Source: SZAS-79 sp963844255 (lineage in GTDB: Bacteria; Pseudomonadota; Gammaproteobacteria; Burkholderiales; SG8-39). Taken from it: a stretch of 64,000 nucleotides of DNA. This document shows positions 29,186 through 39,722 of the stretch, piece by piece (the first letter of the stretch is position 1; the number at the start of each line of letters is the position of its first letter). The stretch lies in the NCBI GenBank assembly GCA_963844255.1, contig CAWJNP010000014.1, positions 1-64,000 of the forward strand, read 5' to 3'. The notes beneath the pieces were generated by a model that worked only from the letters and a program-made list of their open reading frames with translations, had not been told where the DNA came from and ran no database searches. The position numbers were made by a program, and so were the translations under genes.

Positions 29186-31642
29186 TCAGAACGAGATCGG
29201 CTGTACGCGCCAGATGCCTTCTGCGTACTCGCGGATCGCGCGGTCGCTTGAGAACGGCCCCATGGCGGCGATGTTGAGGATCGCGGTGCGCGTCCAGGCG
29301 ACGCGGTCCGCGTACAGCGCGTCGACCCGTTCCTGGGCCGCGACATACTCGGCGTAATCCGCGAGCAGCATGTAATGGTCGCCGTGATCGAGGAGCGACG
29401 CCACGACGGGCAGGAAACGTCCCGGCTCATCCGGTGAAAAACGTCCCGACGCGATCTGGTCGATGACCTCCTTCAATTCGGCATTCGACTCGTAGAAGCT
29501 GCGCGGCTGGTAACCGTCGGCGCGCAGGCGCTTCACGTCACCCGCACGCAGGCCGAACAGGAACATGTGCTCGGCGCCGACGGCGTCGCGGATCTCGATG
29601 TTCGCGCCGTCCTCGGTGCCGATGGTCAGCGCGCCGTTCAGCGCCAGCTTCATGTTGCCGGTGCCGGAGGCCTCGGTGCCGGCCAGCGAGATCTGCTGCG
29701 AAAGATCCGCCGCCGGGATGATGAGTTCGGCGACCGAAACACCGTAGTTGGGCACGAACACGGCCTTCAGCCGGCCGTCGGTGCGCGGATCTTCGTTGAC
29801 CACCTTTGCGACGTCGTTGATCAGCTTGATGACCAGCTTGGCCATGTAGTAGCTGGAGGCCGATTTCCCCGCGAAGATCACGGTGCGAGGCACCCAGTCG
29901 GTTCCCGGTTCGGCGAGGATGCGGTTGTAGCGCGTGACCAGGTGCAGCACGTTCAGCAGTTGGCGCTTGTATTCGTGAAAGCGCTTGATCTGGACGTCGA
30001 ACAGCGACTCGGGGCTGATCGCGACCCCGCTCACGTGCATGACGTGGTCGGCCAGATGGCGCTTGCTGGTGGTCTTGGCATCGCGCACCGCGGCGCCGAA
30101 TTGCGCGTCTCCCGCGAGCGGCGCAAGCCCTTCTAGCAGCTCGAGCCGCGTGCGCCAGCGCGGGCCGATGTTGCGGTCCACCAGCCTCGAGAGCCCGGGG
30201 TTCGCCAGGCCCAGCCAGCGGCGCGGCGTGATGCCGTTGGTCACGTCGACGAGGCGCCCCGGGAACAGGCGGTCGAAATCGGCGAAGATGGTTTCGCGCA
30301 GCAGTTGCGTGTGCAGCTTGGACACGCCGTTCACCTTGTGGCTTGCAAGCACCGACAGGTGGGCCATGCGCACGCGCCGGCCGTGGGCCTCGTCGATCAG
30401 CGACACGCGACCGAGGAGCGCCACGTCATCCGGATACTGGCGTCGTACCTGGTCGAGGAAGTGCTTGTTGATCTCGAAGATGATCTGCATGTGGCGCGGC
30501 AGGATCCGCTCGAGCATCTCGACCGGCCAGGTTTCCAGCGCCTCGGCCATCAGCGTGTGGTTGGTGTACGAGAAGATCCGCGTGCACAGCCGCCATGCGC
30601 GGTCCCAGGGCATGCGGTGAACATCGACCAGAAGGCGCATCAACTCGGGCACCGAAAACGCCGGATGGGTGTCGTTCAGGTGGATCGACACCTTGTCGGC
30701 CAGCTGCTCGAGGCCCGTGTGATCCTTGAGGTAACGCCGCAGCATGTCCTGCAGCGAAGCACTGGCGAAGAAATACCCCTGCCGCAGCCGCAATTCGCGG
30801 CCGTGCACGTTGCTGTCGTCCGGGTAGAGCACGCGCGAGACGTTCTCGGAGGAGTTCTTCGCCTCGACCGCGGCCGTGTAGTTCCCCTGGTTGAACAGCG
30901 ACAGGTCGATCGCATCGGTGGCCGAGGCCGACCAGAGGCGCAGCGTATTGACCGCGGGCGTGTCGAATCCGGGCACCAGCGTGTCGTAGGCGATTGCCTG
31001 TACATCATCGGATTCGATCCAGTGCGCGGTTTCGCCCTCGTGGTCGACGCGACCGCCGAACTGAATCGTGTACTTGATCTCCGGGCGCATGAACTCCCAG
31101 GGGTTGCCGCCCGCCAGCCAGTGATCGGGAAACTCGACCTGCCGCCCTTCGTGCAGGCGCTGCGCGAACAGGCCGTATTCGTAGCGGATGCCATAGCCCA
31201 TGCCCGGTATGCCGAGGGTGGCCATCGAATCGAGAAAGCAGGCCGCGAGCCGGCCGAGACCACCGTTGCCCAGCGCCGGGTCGTGCTCCAGGGCCGCCAA
31301 TTCGTCCAGGTCCAATCCCAGTTCGCGCAGGGCGTCGTGGCACTCGTCGTACAGACCCAGCGCAAGCAGGGCGTTCGACAGCATCCGGCCCGGAAGGAAT
31401 TCCATCGACAGGTAGTACACGCGTTTCGCGTTCTGCTTGTACTGGCGATGCACGGTGTCCATCCAGCGCTCGACCAGCCGGTCGCGCACCGCCATCGACA
31501 GCGCGATCAGCCAGTCCCGCCGCGAGGCTTCAGTCGAATCCTTGCTGACCGAATAGCGAAGATGACTCGCGATCGAGCGGCGCAGCGACTCGACGCCACG
31601 ACCCATTTCGTCCGAATCGAAGTTCCTGACCTTGACGTCCAT
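29186..31642 (-). CDS. glgP: Glycogen phosphorylase
   Basis: PLP-dependent enzyme releasing glucose-1-phosphate from glycogen; about 818 residues, intact. Family marks: KRVYYLSMEFLPGRMLSNALL, EHDPALGNGGLGRLAACFLDSMATL, NDTHPAFSVPELMR, VTNGITPRRWL, IKRFHEYKRQLLN, and the PLP-Lys site SGTGNMKLALNGALTIGT. ATG 31642 (DVKVRNFDSDEMG) is used. It sits between glgA and glgX. Confidence 0.95.
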   Translation of the reverse strand: MDVKVRNFDSDEMGRGVESLRRSIASHLRYSVSKDSTEASRRDWLIALSMAVRDRLVERWMDTVHRQYKQNAKRVYYLSMEFLPGRMLSNALLALGLYDECHDALRELGLDLDELAALEHDPALGNGGLGRLAACFLDSMATLGIPGMGYGIRYEYGLFAQRLHEGRQVEFPDHWLAGGNPWEFMRPEIKYTIQFGGRVDHEGETAHWIESDDVQAIAYDTLVPGFDTPAVNTLRLWSASATDAIDLSLFNQGNYTAAVEAKNSSENVSRVLYPDDSNVHGRELRLRQGYFFASASLQDMLRRYLKDHTGLEQLADKVSIHLNDTHPAFSVPELMRLLVDVHRMPWDRAWRLCTRIFSYTNHTLMAEALETWPVEMLERILPRHMQIIFEINKHFLDQVRRQYPDDVALLGRVSLIDEAHGRRVRMAHLSVLASHKVNGVSKLHTQLLRETIFADFDRLFPGRLVDVTNGITPRRWLGLANPGLSRLVDRNIGPRWRTRLELLEGLAPLAGDAQFGAAVRDAKTTSKRHLADHVMHVSGVAISPESLFDVQIKRFHEYKRQLLNVLHLVTRYNRILAEPGTDWVPRTVIFAGKSASSYYMAKLVIKLINDVAKVVNEDPRTDGRLKAVFVPNYGVSVAELIIPAADLSQQISLAGTEASGTGNMKLALNGALTIGTEDGANIEIRDAVGAEHMFLFGLRAGDVKRLRADGYQPRSFYESNAELKEVIDQIASGRFSPDEPGRFLPVVASLLDHGDHYMLLADYAEYVAAQERVDALYADRVAWTRTAILNIAAMGPFSSDRAIREYAEGIWRVQPISF

Positions 31643-31705
31643 TGTTTTCCGTCTGCGATGTGGCGTGACATGCCGGTCATGCAAATTGCATGCCGCGCAG
31701 TGTAC

Positions 31706-33175
31706 CTACCCGGGGGGGTTTCCGCGACGTCCGGCCTGTGGCCGCAGTTCACGATACAGCGCGAGGTAACGACGTGCCGCCGGCGCCCAGCCGAAATCCT
31801 GGCGCATTGCCGTATTGCGCAGACGCGCCCAGACGGGCGGGGACTTCCATATCGAAAAGATCCGCCCGAGCGCACCGCACAGCGCATCCGCGCTGGCCTC
31901 ACCGAACACGAACCCGGTGGCCGTCCCCTCGGCAAGCGCGCCCGCGTCGGCATCGCGTACCGTATCCGCAAGGCCGCCGACACGCCGGACCAATGGCAGG
32001 GTGCCATAGGCCAGACCATACATCTGCGTCAGCCCGCAGGGCTCGAAACGCGAGGGCACGGCGATCACGTCGGCACCGGCAATGATCCGGTGGGCGAGCC
32101 CTTCATCGTATCCCAGGCGCACCGCCAGTTGTCGCGGGTGGCGCGCAGCCGCGGCCGCAAATGCCTCGGAAATCGCGGCATCCCCTGTGCCGAGCAGCGC
32201 AAGCTGCGCACCGTTCGAAAGCAGCATCGGCACTGCCTCGAGCAACAGATCCAGTCCCTTCTGTTCCGTGAGGCGGCTGACGGCACCGATTAGCGGGCCG
32301 GTCGACTTTGGGCTGAGTCCGAGTTCCACCCGCAGCGCCGCCTTGCACTTCGCCTTGCGTGAGGGGTTTTCGGCGTCATACGTCGCGGCGAGGTGCGTGT
32401 CCTGCGCGGGATTCCAGATCCCGCGATCCACGCCGTTCAGGATGCCGCTGAGCGCACCGGTCCGCGAGCGCAGCAGTCCATCCATGCCAAAACCGAACGC
32501 CGGGGTCTGGATTTCCTTCGCATAGGTCGGGCTGACCGTGGTGATCCGGTCGGCGTATTGCAGACCGGCCTTCATGAAGTTCACGCTGCCGTGAAACTCG
32601 ACGCCCTGCATGGCGAAAAATCCCTCCGGCAGACCGAGCGAGGCAAATACCGAAGGTGGACAGTGCCCCTGGAACGCAAGGTTGTGCAGCGTGAAGACGC
32701 TCGCAGGCCCGTCCCCGCCACGCGCCGCAAGGTAAGCCGGCGCCAGGCCGGCGTGCCAGTCGTGACCGTGCACGATATCGGGGCGCCAGTCGTCCACACT
32801 GCCGTCGGCAAATCGCGACGCCACCCAGCCGAGCAGGGCGAAGCGCAGGTGGTTGTCCGGCCAGTCGCGGCCGTCCACATCGCCATAGGGCGTGCCCTCG
32901 CGCGCGTAAAATTGCGGCGCTTCGATCAGGTAGGCCGGAACCCCGAACAGGCTGGCACGGCTGACCCAGACCTCGCCCAGGCCGAATGCCGGCCCCAGCG
33001 CGACAATGCGCTCGCGCCGAACGGCCGCATCGCAGAGCGCCGGAAACGCGGGCAGCAGAAGGCGCACATCGGCGCCCAGGCCGATCAGCGCCGGTGGCAG
33101 GGCCGCGTTGACGTCCGCAAGCCCCCCGGTCTTCAGGGCGGGATAGACCTCGGTACTGACATAGAGGACACGCAT
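31706..33175 (-). CDS. glgA: Glycogen synthase (ADP-glucose)
   Basis: GT5 glucosyltransferase of 489 residues that extends alpha-1,4 chains. The ADP-glucose site KTGGLADV starts at residue 15; HGHDWHAGLAPAYL, TTVSPTYAKEIQTPAFGFGMDGLL, and the C-terminal donor site PSRFEPCGLTQMYGLAYGTLPLVRRVGGLADTV are complete. It starts 28 bases after the glgC stop. Confidence 0.95.
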   Translation of the reverse strand: MRVLYVSTEVYPALKTGGLADVNAALPPALIGLGADVRLLLPAFPALCDAAVRRERIVALGPAFGLGEVWVSRASLFGVPAYLIEAPQFYAREGTPYGDVDGRDWPDNHLRFALLGWVASRFADGSVDDWRPDIVHGHDWHAGLAPAYLAARGGDGPASVFTLHNLAFQGHCPPSVFASLGLPEGFFAMQGVEFHGSVNFMKAGLQYADRITTVSPTYAKEIQTPAFGFGMDGLLRSRTGALSGILNGVDRGIWNPAQDTHLAATYDAENPSRKAKCKAALRVELGLSPKSTGPLIGAVSRLTEQKGLDLLLEAVPMLLSNGAQLALLGTGDAAISEAFAAAAARHPRQLAVRLGYDEGLAHRIIAGADVIAVPSRFEPCGLTQMYGLAYGTLPLVRRVGGLADTVRDADAGALAEGTATGFVFGEASADALCGALGRIFSIWKSPPVWARLRNTAMRQDFGWAPAARRYLALYRELRPQAGRRGNPPG

Positions 33176-33202
33176 CAGGCAGGGCCGCGACGGCCGCGCG
33201 CT

Positions 33203-34471
33203 TCAGGCACGCGTAACGGCCAGGCGGTCCAGCATGTCCTGCGTCACGAGCGTCACGCCATGTTCGGTCCGGAAGAAACGCGCGGCATCCGCGGCGGCAT
33301 CCTCGCCCACCACCAGGCCCTCGGGGATGCGGCAGCCGCGATCGACGACCACGTTGCGCAACCGCGCATGGCGCCCGACCTCCACGCCCGGCAGAAGAAC
33401 CGCGCCCTCGACAGTGCAATACGAATTGATGCGGCACTTCGAGAACAGGACCGAGCGCGCGACACGCGACCCGGAGATCACGCAGCCGCCGGAAACGATC
33501 GACTCCACGGCCATGCCGCGACGATCGCTCTGGTCGAAGACGAACTTGGCCGGCGGCAGCTGTTCCTGATAGGTCCAGATCGGCCAGGTGCTGTCGTACA
33601 TGTCGAGCGCCGGCGTGAGCATGGTCAGGTCGATGTTGGCCGACCAGTACGCGTCGACCGTGCCGACATCACGCCAGTACGGCGCCTCCGGGTCGGGGCC
33701 GACGCAGGAGAGCCCGAATGGATGCGCGCAGGCCACGCCCATGCGCACCGCCTCGGGAATGATGTCCCGGCCGAAATCGTGGCCGGATTTTTCGTTGGCC
33801 ATGTCCTTCTGCAGCAACTCGATCAGGAAGCCGGTGTTGAACACATAGATGCCCATGCTGGCCAGCGCACGCTCCGGCTTTCCCGGCATGGCCGGGGGAT
33901 CGGCGGGCTTTTCGACGAAATCCCGTATCCGATGGGAGCGATCGACATGCATCACGCCGAACCCGGTCGCGTCCATGCGCGGCACCTCGATGCAACCCAC
34001 CGTGCACTGCGCGCCACGGTCGACATGAAACTGCAGAAGGCGGGCGTAATCCATCTTGTAGACGTGGTCGCCCGCAAGCACGATCACGAATTCCGAATTG
34101 TGGTGACTCAGGAAATCGATGTTCTGGTACACCGCGTCGGCCGTGCCGCTGTACCAGGAATCGTCACTCTGCCCCTGGTGCGCGGGCAGCAGTTCCACGA
34201 ACTCGTTCATTTCCCAACGCAGGTACGCCCAGCCCTTCTGCACATGCCTGAGCAGGCTGCGCGATTCGTACTGCGTGATGACGCCGATGCGCCGCACGCC
34301 CGAATTCACGCAGTTGGACAGGGCGAAATCGATGATCCGGAACTTGCCGCCGAAATAGACCGCGGGCTTTGCACGCTTGGCAGTCAGTTCATTGAGCCGC
34401 ATGCCGCGACCGCCGGCTAGGACCAGGGCGATGGCGCGGCGCGGGAGTTGCAGAGCAGCAGTCTTGTCCAT
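33203..34471 (-). CDS. glgC: Glucose-1-phosphate adenylyltransferase
   Basis: Makes ADP-glucose, the first committed step of glycogen synthesis. A 422-residue protein with the nucleotidyl-transferase motif ALVLAGGRGMRLNELTAKRAKPAVYFGGK, FRIIDFALSNC, WYSGTADAVYQN, VLAGDHVYKMDY, and a left-handed beta-helix C-terminus. First gene of glgC-glgA-glgP-glgX; the 149 bases upstream (34472-34620) would carry the promoter. Confidence 0.95.
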   Translation of the reverse strand: MDKTAALQLPRRAIALVLAGGRGMRLNELTAKRAKPAVYFGGKFRIIDFALSNCVNSGVRRIGVITQYESRSLLRHVQKGWAYLRWEMNEFVELLPAHQGQSDDSWYSGTADAVYQNIDFLSHHNSEFVIVLAGDHVYKMDYARLLQFHVDRGAQCTVGCIEVPRMDATGFGVMHVDRSHRIRDFVEKPADPPAMPGKPERALASMGIYVFNTGFLIELLQKDMANEKSGHDFGRDIIPEAVRMGVACAHPFGLSCVGPDPEAPYWRDVGTVDAYWSANIDLTMLTPALDMYDSTWPIWTYQEQLPPAKFVFDQSDRRGMAVESIVSGGCVISGSRVARSVLFSKCRINSYCTVEGAVLLPGVEVGRHARLRNVVVDRGCRIPEGLVVGEDAAADAARFFRTEHGVTLVTQDMLDRLAVTRA

Positions 34472-34620
34472 CCTGGTTTTGTGCCCGTCGCCGTAATCGT
34501 CAGATCATAGGCGGCAAGCGCAAAGCGCGCAAACCGGCCTTGCAGCACGAACCCTCATTGGCAACAATCTGCCCTGGAAGCCGCACCCAGCCTGGGGTTC
34601 ACCTTGAAAGTGGCAGCAAT

Positions 34621-36359
34621 TCAGGCTGCGTCGCGCAGCAGGGTCTGGCCCGGTTTCACGCGCGTGAACGCCACCGGCTTCATCTCGATTTCGAGGGCGC
34701 CGGACGCGCTCATCGCCACGCTGGTATACGCCGATGTCTCGAGCGGCCCCGCCTCCGGGAAATCCGCGCGGAAATGCGCGCCACGCGAATCCTCGCGCGC
34801 GAGCGCCGCCTCGGTGATCACGCGGCTGATCTCGACCAGGCTCTTGAGGTTCATCCAGTCGTGCCAGGACAGGTTGAACGCGCGCTGATGGTCGGCAAGC
34901 GCGCAGGCATCGAGCTCAGCCTCGATCGCGTCCAGCGCCGACACCGCCTCGCGCATGCTGCCCGCTTCGCGGCTGATGCCGACCTTGTCCCACATCAGAT
35001 CGAAGAGGCCTTCGCGCAGGGGTTCCAGCGCACCGTGCGCGGACCCTTTGCTGCGCAAGGGCCGCTCGCATCGCCCCACTGCGGCGTCGATCGCGCTGCG
35101 GTCGGGCTCGCGAAAGCCGTTCTCCCGCTTCAGCCACTCAGCCATCGCTTCGCCGGCCACCCCGCCGAACACGGTCGAATTGGCCACGCCGTTGCCGCCC
35201 AGCCGGTTGGCGCCGTGCACGCCGCCGGAGTCCTCGCCGGCGGCGAACAGCCCCGGCAGCGCCGTGGTGCAGTCGAGGTTGAACTCGACCCCGCCCATCA
35301 TGTAGTGCGCCGTCGGCACGACCTCGACCAGGCCGCCGGCGAGGTCGAAGCCCGCAGTCGGCGCAGCGCTCGACCATGCCCTTGAACTGTCTGCGCACGT
35401 TCTCGGGGCCCAGGTGCGCCATCGATGATGTAGAGCGCCGCCGTCGGGCGTGGTCCGCCCGGCGCGCATCTCGGCGAACATCGCGCGCGAGACGATGTCG
35501 CGCGTGGCGCGTTCGAGCTTGGGGTCGTACTTGTGCATGAAGCGCTCGCGGTCGCCGTCGAGCAGATAGCCGCCCGCGCCGCGCAGGCCCTCCTCGAGCA
35601 CGGTGCCGGTCATGCGCGTGTGCGGTGCCGGCGAGCAGTCCGGTGGGATGGAACTGCACCATCTCCATGTCGCGCAGCGGCAGCCCCGCGCGCAGCGCCA
35701 TCGCCGAGGCCGTCGCAGCTCTTGTCGCCCGAGGGCGTGTGGTACTTGTACATGGTCGGCCCGCCGCCGGTGGCCAGCAGCACCGCCTTCGCCTGCACGA
35801 ACACGATATTCGCCGGTGCGCATGTCGATCATCAGCACGCCGGCGAGCGCGTCTGCCGTCGGCGGTCTTGATCAGCTCGACCGCGCGATGCTCCTCCAGC
35901 CGGTCGATGTCGCGCGCCCAGACCTGTTCGGCCAGCCGGTTGATGATCTCGATGCCGGTCAGGTCGCCCTTGTGCACGGTGCGGTCGAAGGTCTGCCCGG
36001 CAAAGGCCTTCTGGTGGACGCGTGCCGTCGGGGTTGCGGTCGAAAAAGCAGCCCAGCTCGTTCTCCAGCTCGTGGATGCGCTCGACCGCCAGCGTCACCA
36101 GCTTCCAGGCGAGATCCTGGTCGGGCAGCCACTTGCCGCCCTCGATCGTGTCCATGAAGTGGCGCTCGACCGAGTCGCCCGCGGCAAGCGCCACGTTGTA
36201 GCCGCCCTGGACCATGCGCGTGCAGCCGCACTTGCCGAGCAGGCCCTTGACCGCGACGGTGATCGAAAGTGCCGGGTCGGCCTGGTGCGCGTGCAGCGCG
36301 GCGAACAGGCCGGCGCCGCCGGAGCCGAGGATCAGGATGTCTGTGGAGAGTTCGCGCAT
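34621..36359 (-). CDS. Fumarate reductase/succinate dehydrogenase-type flavoprotein (several frameshifts)
   Basis: A FAD-dependent subunit of the SdhA/FrdA/aspartate oxidase superfamily. Pieces in order: ILGSGGAGLFAALHA (dinucleotide site), KCGCTRMVQGGYNVAL, FDRTVHKGDLTGIEIINRL, AVLLATGGGPTMYKY, EMVQFHPTGLLAGT, VEVVPTAHYMMGGVEFN, FAAGEDSGGVHGANRLGGNGVANSTVFG, then the C-terminal helical domain ending ALEIEMKPVAFTRV. At least six frame breaks (about 35,990, 35,840, 35,720, 35,620, 35,430 and 35,370) scatter it. The His that usually carries covalent FAD (SHT.AAQGG) is not seen: the motif here is CTRMVQGG. Its likely partners, the iron-sulfur and membrane subunits, lie 6-7 kb away at 42.4-43.8 kb. 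Confidence 0.85.
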
Positions 36360-36504
36360 GATTGTTTCGGCCGGGATTCGTGTTTGTGCACATGGATTCT
36401 AACGGCTACTGCTGCTCCGACATCGAGACTTGGGGCGAAAATTGGCCTGCTCGTCGAAACGGCGCAACCGTACAACCTGCGGTTTCTCCCGGTAGAATCA
36501 CAGA

Positions 36505-37479
36505 ATGAAATTCAAACCTCTTGGACGTACCGGCGTGCAGGTCTCCGAACTGTGCCTTGGCACGATGTCGTTCGGCGGCGATGCGGATGAAACCACTTCG
36601 GCAGCGCTGTACAAGGCGTGTCGGGAGGCAGGCATCAATTTCTACGACTGTGCCGACCAGTACAACAAGGGGAAGTCCGAGGAAATCCTCGGCCGGCTGA
36701 TGAAGGGGCACCGCGAGGACCTGGTGATCACCACCAAGTGCTACAACCCCGCCAGCGACGACATCAATGCGCGCGGCACCTCGCGCCGGCACGTCACCCG
36801 CGCGGTCGAGGCCAGCCTGAAACGCCTGCAGACCGACCGCGTCGACGTGCTGTTCCTGCACCAGTTCGATGCGCGAACCCCGATCGACGAGTCCGTGCGT
36901 GCGCTGGAGGACATGGTTCGTTCCGGCAAGGTCCTCTACCCCGCCATCAGCAACTGGTCGGCCTGGCAGACCCAGAAGGCGATCGACCTCCAGGAGAAGA
37001 ACAACTGGGCGCGCCTGCAGGTCATCCAGCCGATGTACAGCCTGGTCAAGCGTCAGGCCGAGGTCGAGTTGCTGCCGATGGCCGCCGCCAACGGCGTGGG
37101 CGTGATTCCCTACAGCCCGGCCGGCGCAGGCGTGCTCTCGGGCAAGTACTCGGGCGAGGCCAGCGGACGCATCAAGTCGAACAAGATGTACGCCGCCCGC
37201 TACGGCGAGCCCTGGGTGTACGAAGTGGCGGACAAGTTCGTCGCGTTCTGCAAGCAGCGCGGCATGCATCCGGTGAGTGCTGCGGTCGCCTGGGTCGGGG
37301 CGCATCCGGCCGTGACCGCACCGATCATCGGCGCGCGCAATGTCGAACAGCTGCAGGCCTCGCTCGACTCGGTCAAGATCGAAATGACCGCTGCACTGCG
37401 CGAGGAAATCTCCGCGCTGTCGCGCACCCCGCCGCCGGCCACCGACCGTCTTGAAGAGCTGAAAACGCCGAAGGCCTGA
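36505..37479 (+). CDS. Aldo/keto reductase
   Basis: A 324-residue NADPH-dependent (beta/alpha)8 oxidoreductase. Visible: LGRTGVQVSELCLGTMSFGGDAD, catalytic Asp and Tyr in INFYDCADQYNKGKSEEILG, Lys in LVITTKC, DRVDVLFLHQFD with the His, and the cofactor-binding IIGARNVEQLQASL. Substrate unknown. TAGAAT at 36493-36498 lies six bases before the ATG, with no Shine-Dalgarno, so a leaderless message is possible. It is flanked by minus-strand genes. Confidence 0.9.
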   Translation: MKFKPLGRTGVQVSELCLGTMSFGGDADETTSAALYKACREAGINFYDCADQYNKGKSEEILGRLMKGHREDLVITTKCYNPASDDINARGTSRRHVTRAVEASLKRLQTDRVDVLFLHQFDARTPIDESVRALEDMVRSGKVLYPAISNWSAWQTQKAIDLQEKNNWARLQVIQPMYSLVKRQAEVELLPMAAANGVGVIPYSPAGAGVLSGKYSGEASGRIKSNKMYAARYGEPWVYEVADKFVAFCKQRGMHPVSAAVAWVGAHPAVTAPIIGARNVEQLQASLDSVKIEMTAALREEISALSRTPPPATDRLEELKTPKA

Positions 37480-37488
37480 ATCGGGCCT

Positions 37489-37504
37489 GTCCCGACTGCG
37501 GGAC
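37489..37504. terminator. Hairpin between convergent genes
   Basis: GTCCCG-ACTG-CGGGAC is a perfect 6-bp stem in the 25 bases between the aldo/keto reductase stop and the thiolase stop. It could serve both strands, though no T-run follows on either side. Confidence 0.45.
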
Positions 37505-39041
37505 TCAGGCAGGCAGGAAGATGTTCCGCCCTTCGACCTGCCGGACCGTTCCGGCGCGCCCGAGGCTTTCCTTTTCCTGCAGGTCGGCCAGCACCGCGGC
37601 ATCGGCCGGGGTATTCGCGATGAAACGCTCGCCGCTCTGCGCCAGCCGCCCGAACAATACGCTGTAGGCCGGGCCTTTCCGGTCGTGCATGACCGTGTAG
37701 GTCTCGATCGTCGCCGCACCGTCCGGATTTTCCGTAAACGGCGCTTTTGGCAACGCGTCGAGTTCCGCCTGCAGGACAGCGGGGGCTTCGCGCTGCCAGC
37801 TGCCCGCGAACGGCGTCAGTGGAGTACACCCCGTGCGCGTGCTTGGTCACCCAGTTGCCGTTGGCGGTGACCAGACCGAACCTGCCGGGAATCGCGCGCA
37901 GGCGGCGCATCATTTCGCAGATCGACATCACCACATAGCTGTTCCCCGGACCGCCGTAGTACACCAGCCCGCCCGTGACGGTGAGATCGCGCGGGTCATC
38001 CTCGGCGATGCCCAGTTCCCGACAGGCAATCTCGACCGCGGAAGGAAAGCAACTGTAGAGATCGAACACGGCCATGTCAGCGACTGTCTTGCCCGCCATG
38101 GCCAGCGCCTTGCCAGCCACTGCCCGGATTGCAGGCGATACCGAGAGATCGAAGCGCTCGGTCGTATACCAGTGGTCGTGACCCTCGGCACAACCGTGCA
38201 GGAACACCCACTTCGATTCCGGGATGCCAAGTTCCTTCGCCGTGCCGACGGAAGTCATGATGAACGCGGCCGCCTGGTCGATGAACGCGTTCGCCACCAT
38301 CAATCTCGGATAGGGAAAGCCGATCCAGCGATTGTCGGCATCGACCGTCGCGAGGCGTTCCGCGCTGTACCCCTCGCGGCGCGTGGCCCGCGGGTTTTCG
38401 GCGGCCACGCGCGCAAAGCGCGCCATGAGCTTGCCCATGTCCTGCATATGCGCAGGCAGCGAACTGCCGCGTGCGGCTCGAATCGCATTTTCATAGAGCG
38501 GGTACTGGACGATTGCGGCACGCAAATTGTGGCGGTCTTCGTGATCGTTCCAGCCGCGGCGCGGGTCGCCGATCAGTTCGGGCGCTCCGCCGGGGTCTTC
38601 CTGCCAGGAGACCGGCAGATCCGCGCGCTCCACGCCGTGCTGGGTGCGCAGTGCCTCGCCGCCCACGATCATCGCCGCGCGCATCCGGCCCGCCGCGATC
38701 TCCTCGGCGAACTGGTTGACCAGGGTCTGGGGCATGTTGCCGCCGTTCCAGGTGTAGACATGACGGCTCGCAGACAGGCCCAGCCGGTCGGCGATGCTCT
38801 TTGGCGGATTGCTCGATCCACCGAGCCGGGTCTCGAAGCGGTGCGAGGTGTCCTTGTACGAGCGCAGCATCGCGATCGTGTCTATCGCCCCCTTCAATCC
38901 GGTTCCGCCCGCATCGGCCAGCGCGAGCCGGCCGGCTTCGGCGATCAGGTCGTAGGGCGAACGGCCGCGTTCGATCGGCGTGTCGAGGTCGGTCAGGTCG
39001 CCGCAACCAACGAGGATCGGGGTATTTCTCTCGGGCTGCAT
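37505..39041 (-). CDS. Thiolase-like acetyl-CoA acetyltransferase family protein (one frameshift)
   Basis: About 510 residues of the thiolase superfamily branch annotated as acetyl-CoA acetyltransferase. Marks: TPILVGCGDLTDLDTP, YTWNGGNMPQTLVNQFAEEIAAGRMRAAMIVGGEAL, WIGFPYPRLMVANAFIDQAAAFIMTSV, and FDLYSCFPSAVEIA. The last 83 residues (after a break near 37,815) form the C-terminal extra domain typical of this branch. It probably acts on CoA thioesters, but catalytic residues differ from classical thiolases and the reaction is not assigned. Confidence 0.8.
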
Positions 39042-39103
39042 GGAGTCTCCTTCTGACGGCACTGCGCCCGCCCGGCGCGCGGTTGACCGGATGCGTACCG
39101 CGC

Positions 39104-39721
39104 TCAGCCGGCCTGCTTGACGCCGAGGCTTGCGAGCGCCGCCGCGCGCCGGTCCTGGCCGATCTTCCTTACCGCCGTATAGAGGTTCCCGCCGTGGCTG
39201 TCCATCGCCACCAGGAGCGGTCCGAAACCCTTGACGCGGAACTTCCACAGCGACTCGGGGTTGAGATCGTCCATGTCGACATCCTCGATCGCCTCGATCC
39301 ATGTGGTCTCGAGCGCGGCTGCGCCGCCGATGATCGCAAGGTAGGCACCGCCGAGATCCGAAAATGCCTGCGCCGAACCTTCGCGCAGCCCTCCCTTGCC
39401 GATTACCATGCGCACGCCGTATTGCTGCATCAGAGGCCGGGTGAAGCGCTCCATGCGATCGCTCGTCGTCGTGCCGATGCACACCGGCGCATAGCCGGCC
39501 GGATAGCCGGCACTCTTGTCGACTTTCTTCACGTTCGGTGCGGTGTGGATGACCGCGTGGCCCGAAAGGTCGAAGCGGGGCTTCCTGCCACGATCGAACA
39601 TGTGGATCTGCGTCGCGTCCCGGATTCCGTAAAGGGTTCCGTTCAACGTCACGGTATCGTTGACGCGCAGTGCGCGCACCTGGGCATCGCTGACCGGCAT
39701 GTCGAATTCGTGGTGTGCCAT
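39104..39721 (-). CDS. Class I fumarase/L-tartrate dehydratase, beta subunit
   Basis: A 205-residue protein matching the C-terminal domain of iron-sulfur fumarases: DTVTLNGTLYGIRDATQIHMFD, GHAVIHTAPNVKK, GTTTSDRMERFTRPLMQQYGVRMVIGKGGL and the DLNPESLWKFRVKGFGPLLVAMDSHGG end. It pairs with the alpha subunit at 40.3-41.2 kb, from which it is separated by a chalcone-isomerase-like gene. Substrate may be fumarate/malate or tartrate. Confidence 0.9.
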   Translation of the reverse strand: MAHHEFDMPVSDAQVRALRVNDTVTLNGTLYGIRDATQIHMFDRGRKPRFDLSGHAVIHTAPNVKKVDKSAGYPAGYAPVCIGTTTSDRMERFTRPLMQQYGVRMVIGKGGLREGSAQAFSDLGGAYLAIIGGAAALETTWIEAIEDVDMDDLNPESLWKFRVKGFGPLLVAMDSHGGNLYTAVRKIGQDRRAAALASLGVKQAG

Positions 39722-39722
39722 C

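Noticed and set aside
30305..32293. 662-codon plus-strand frame over glgP and glgA
   Set aside because: It is an antisense shadow of two well-conserved genes with no motifs of its own.
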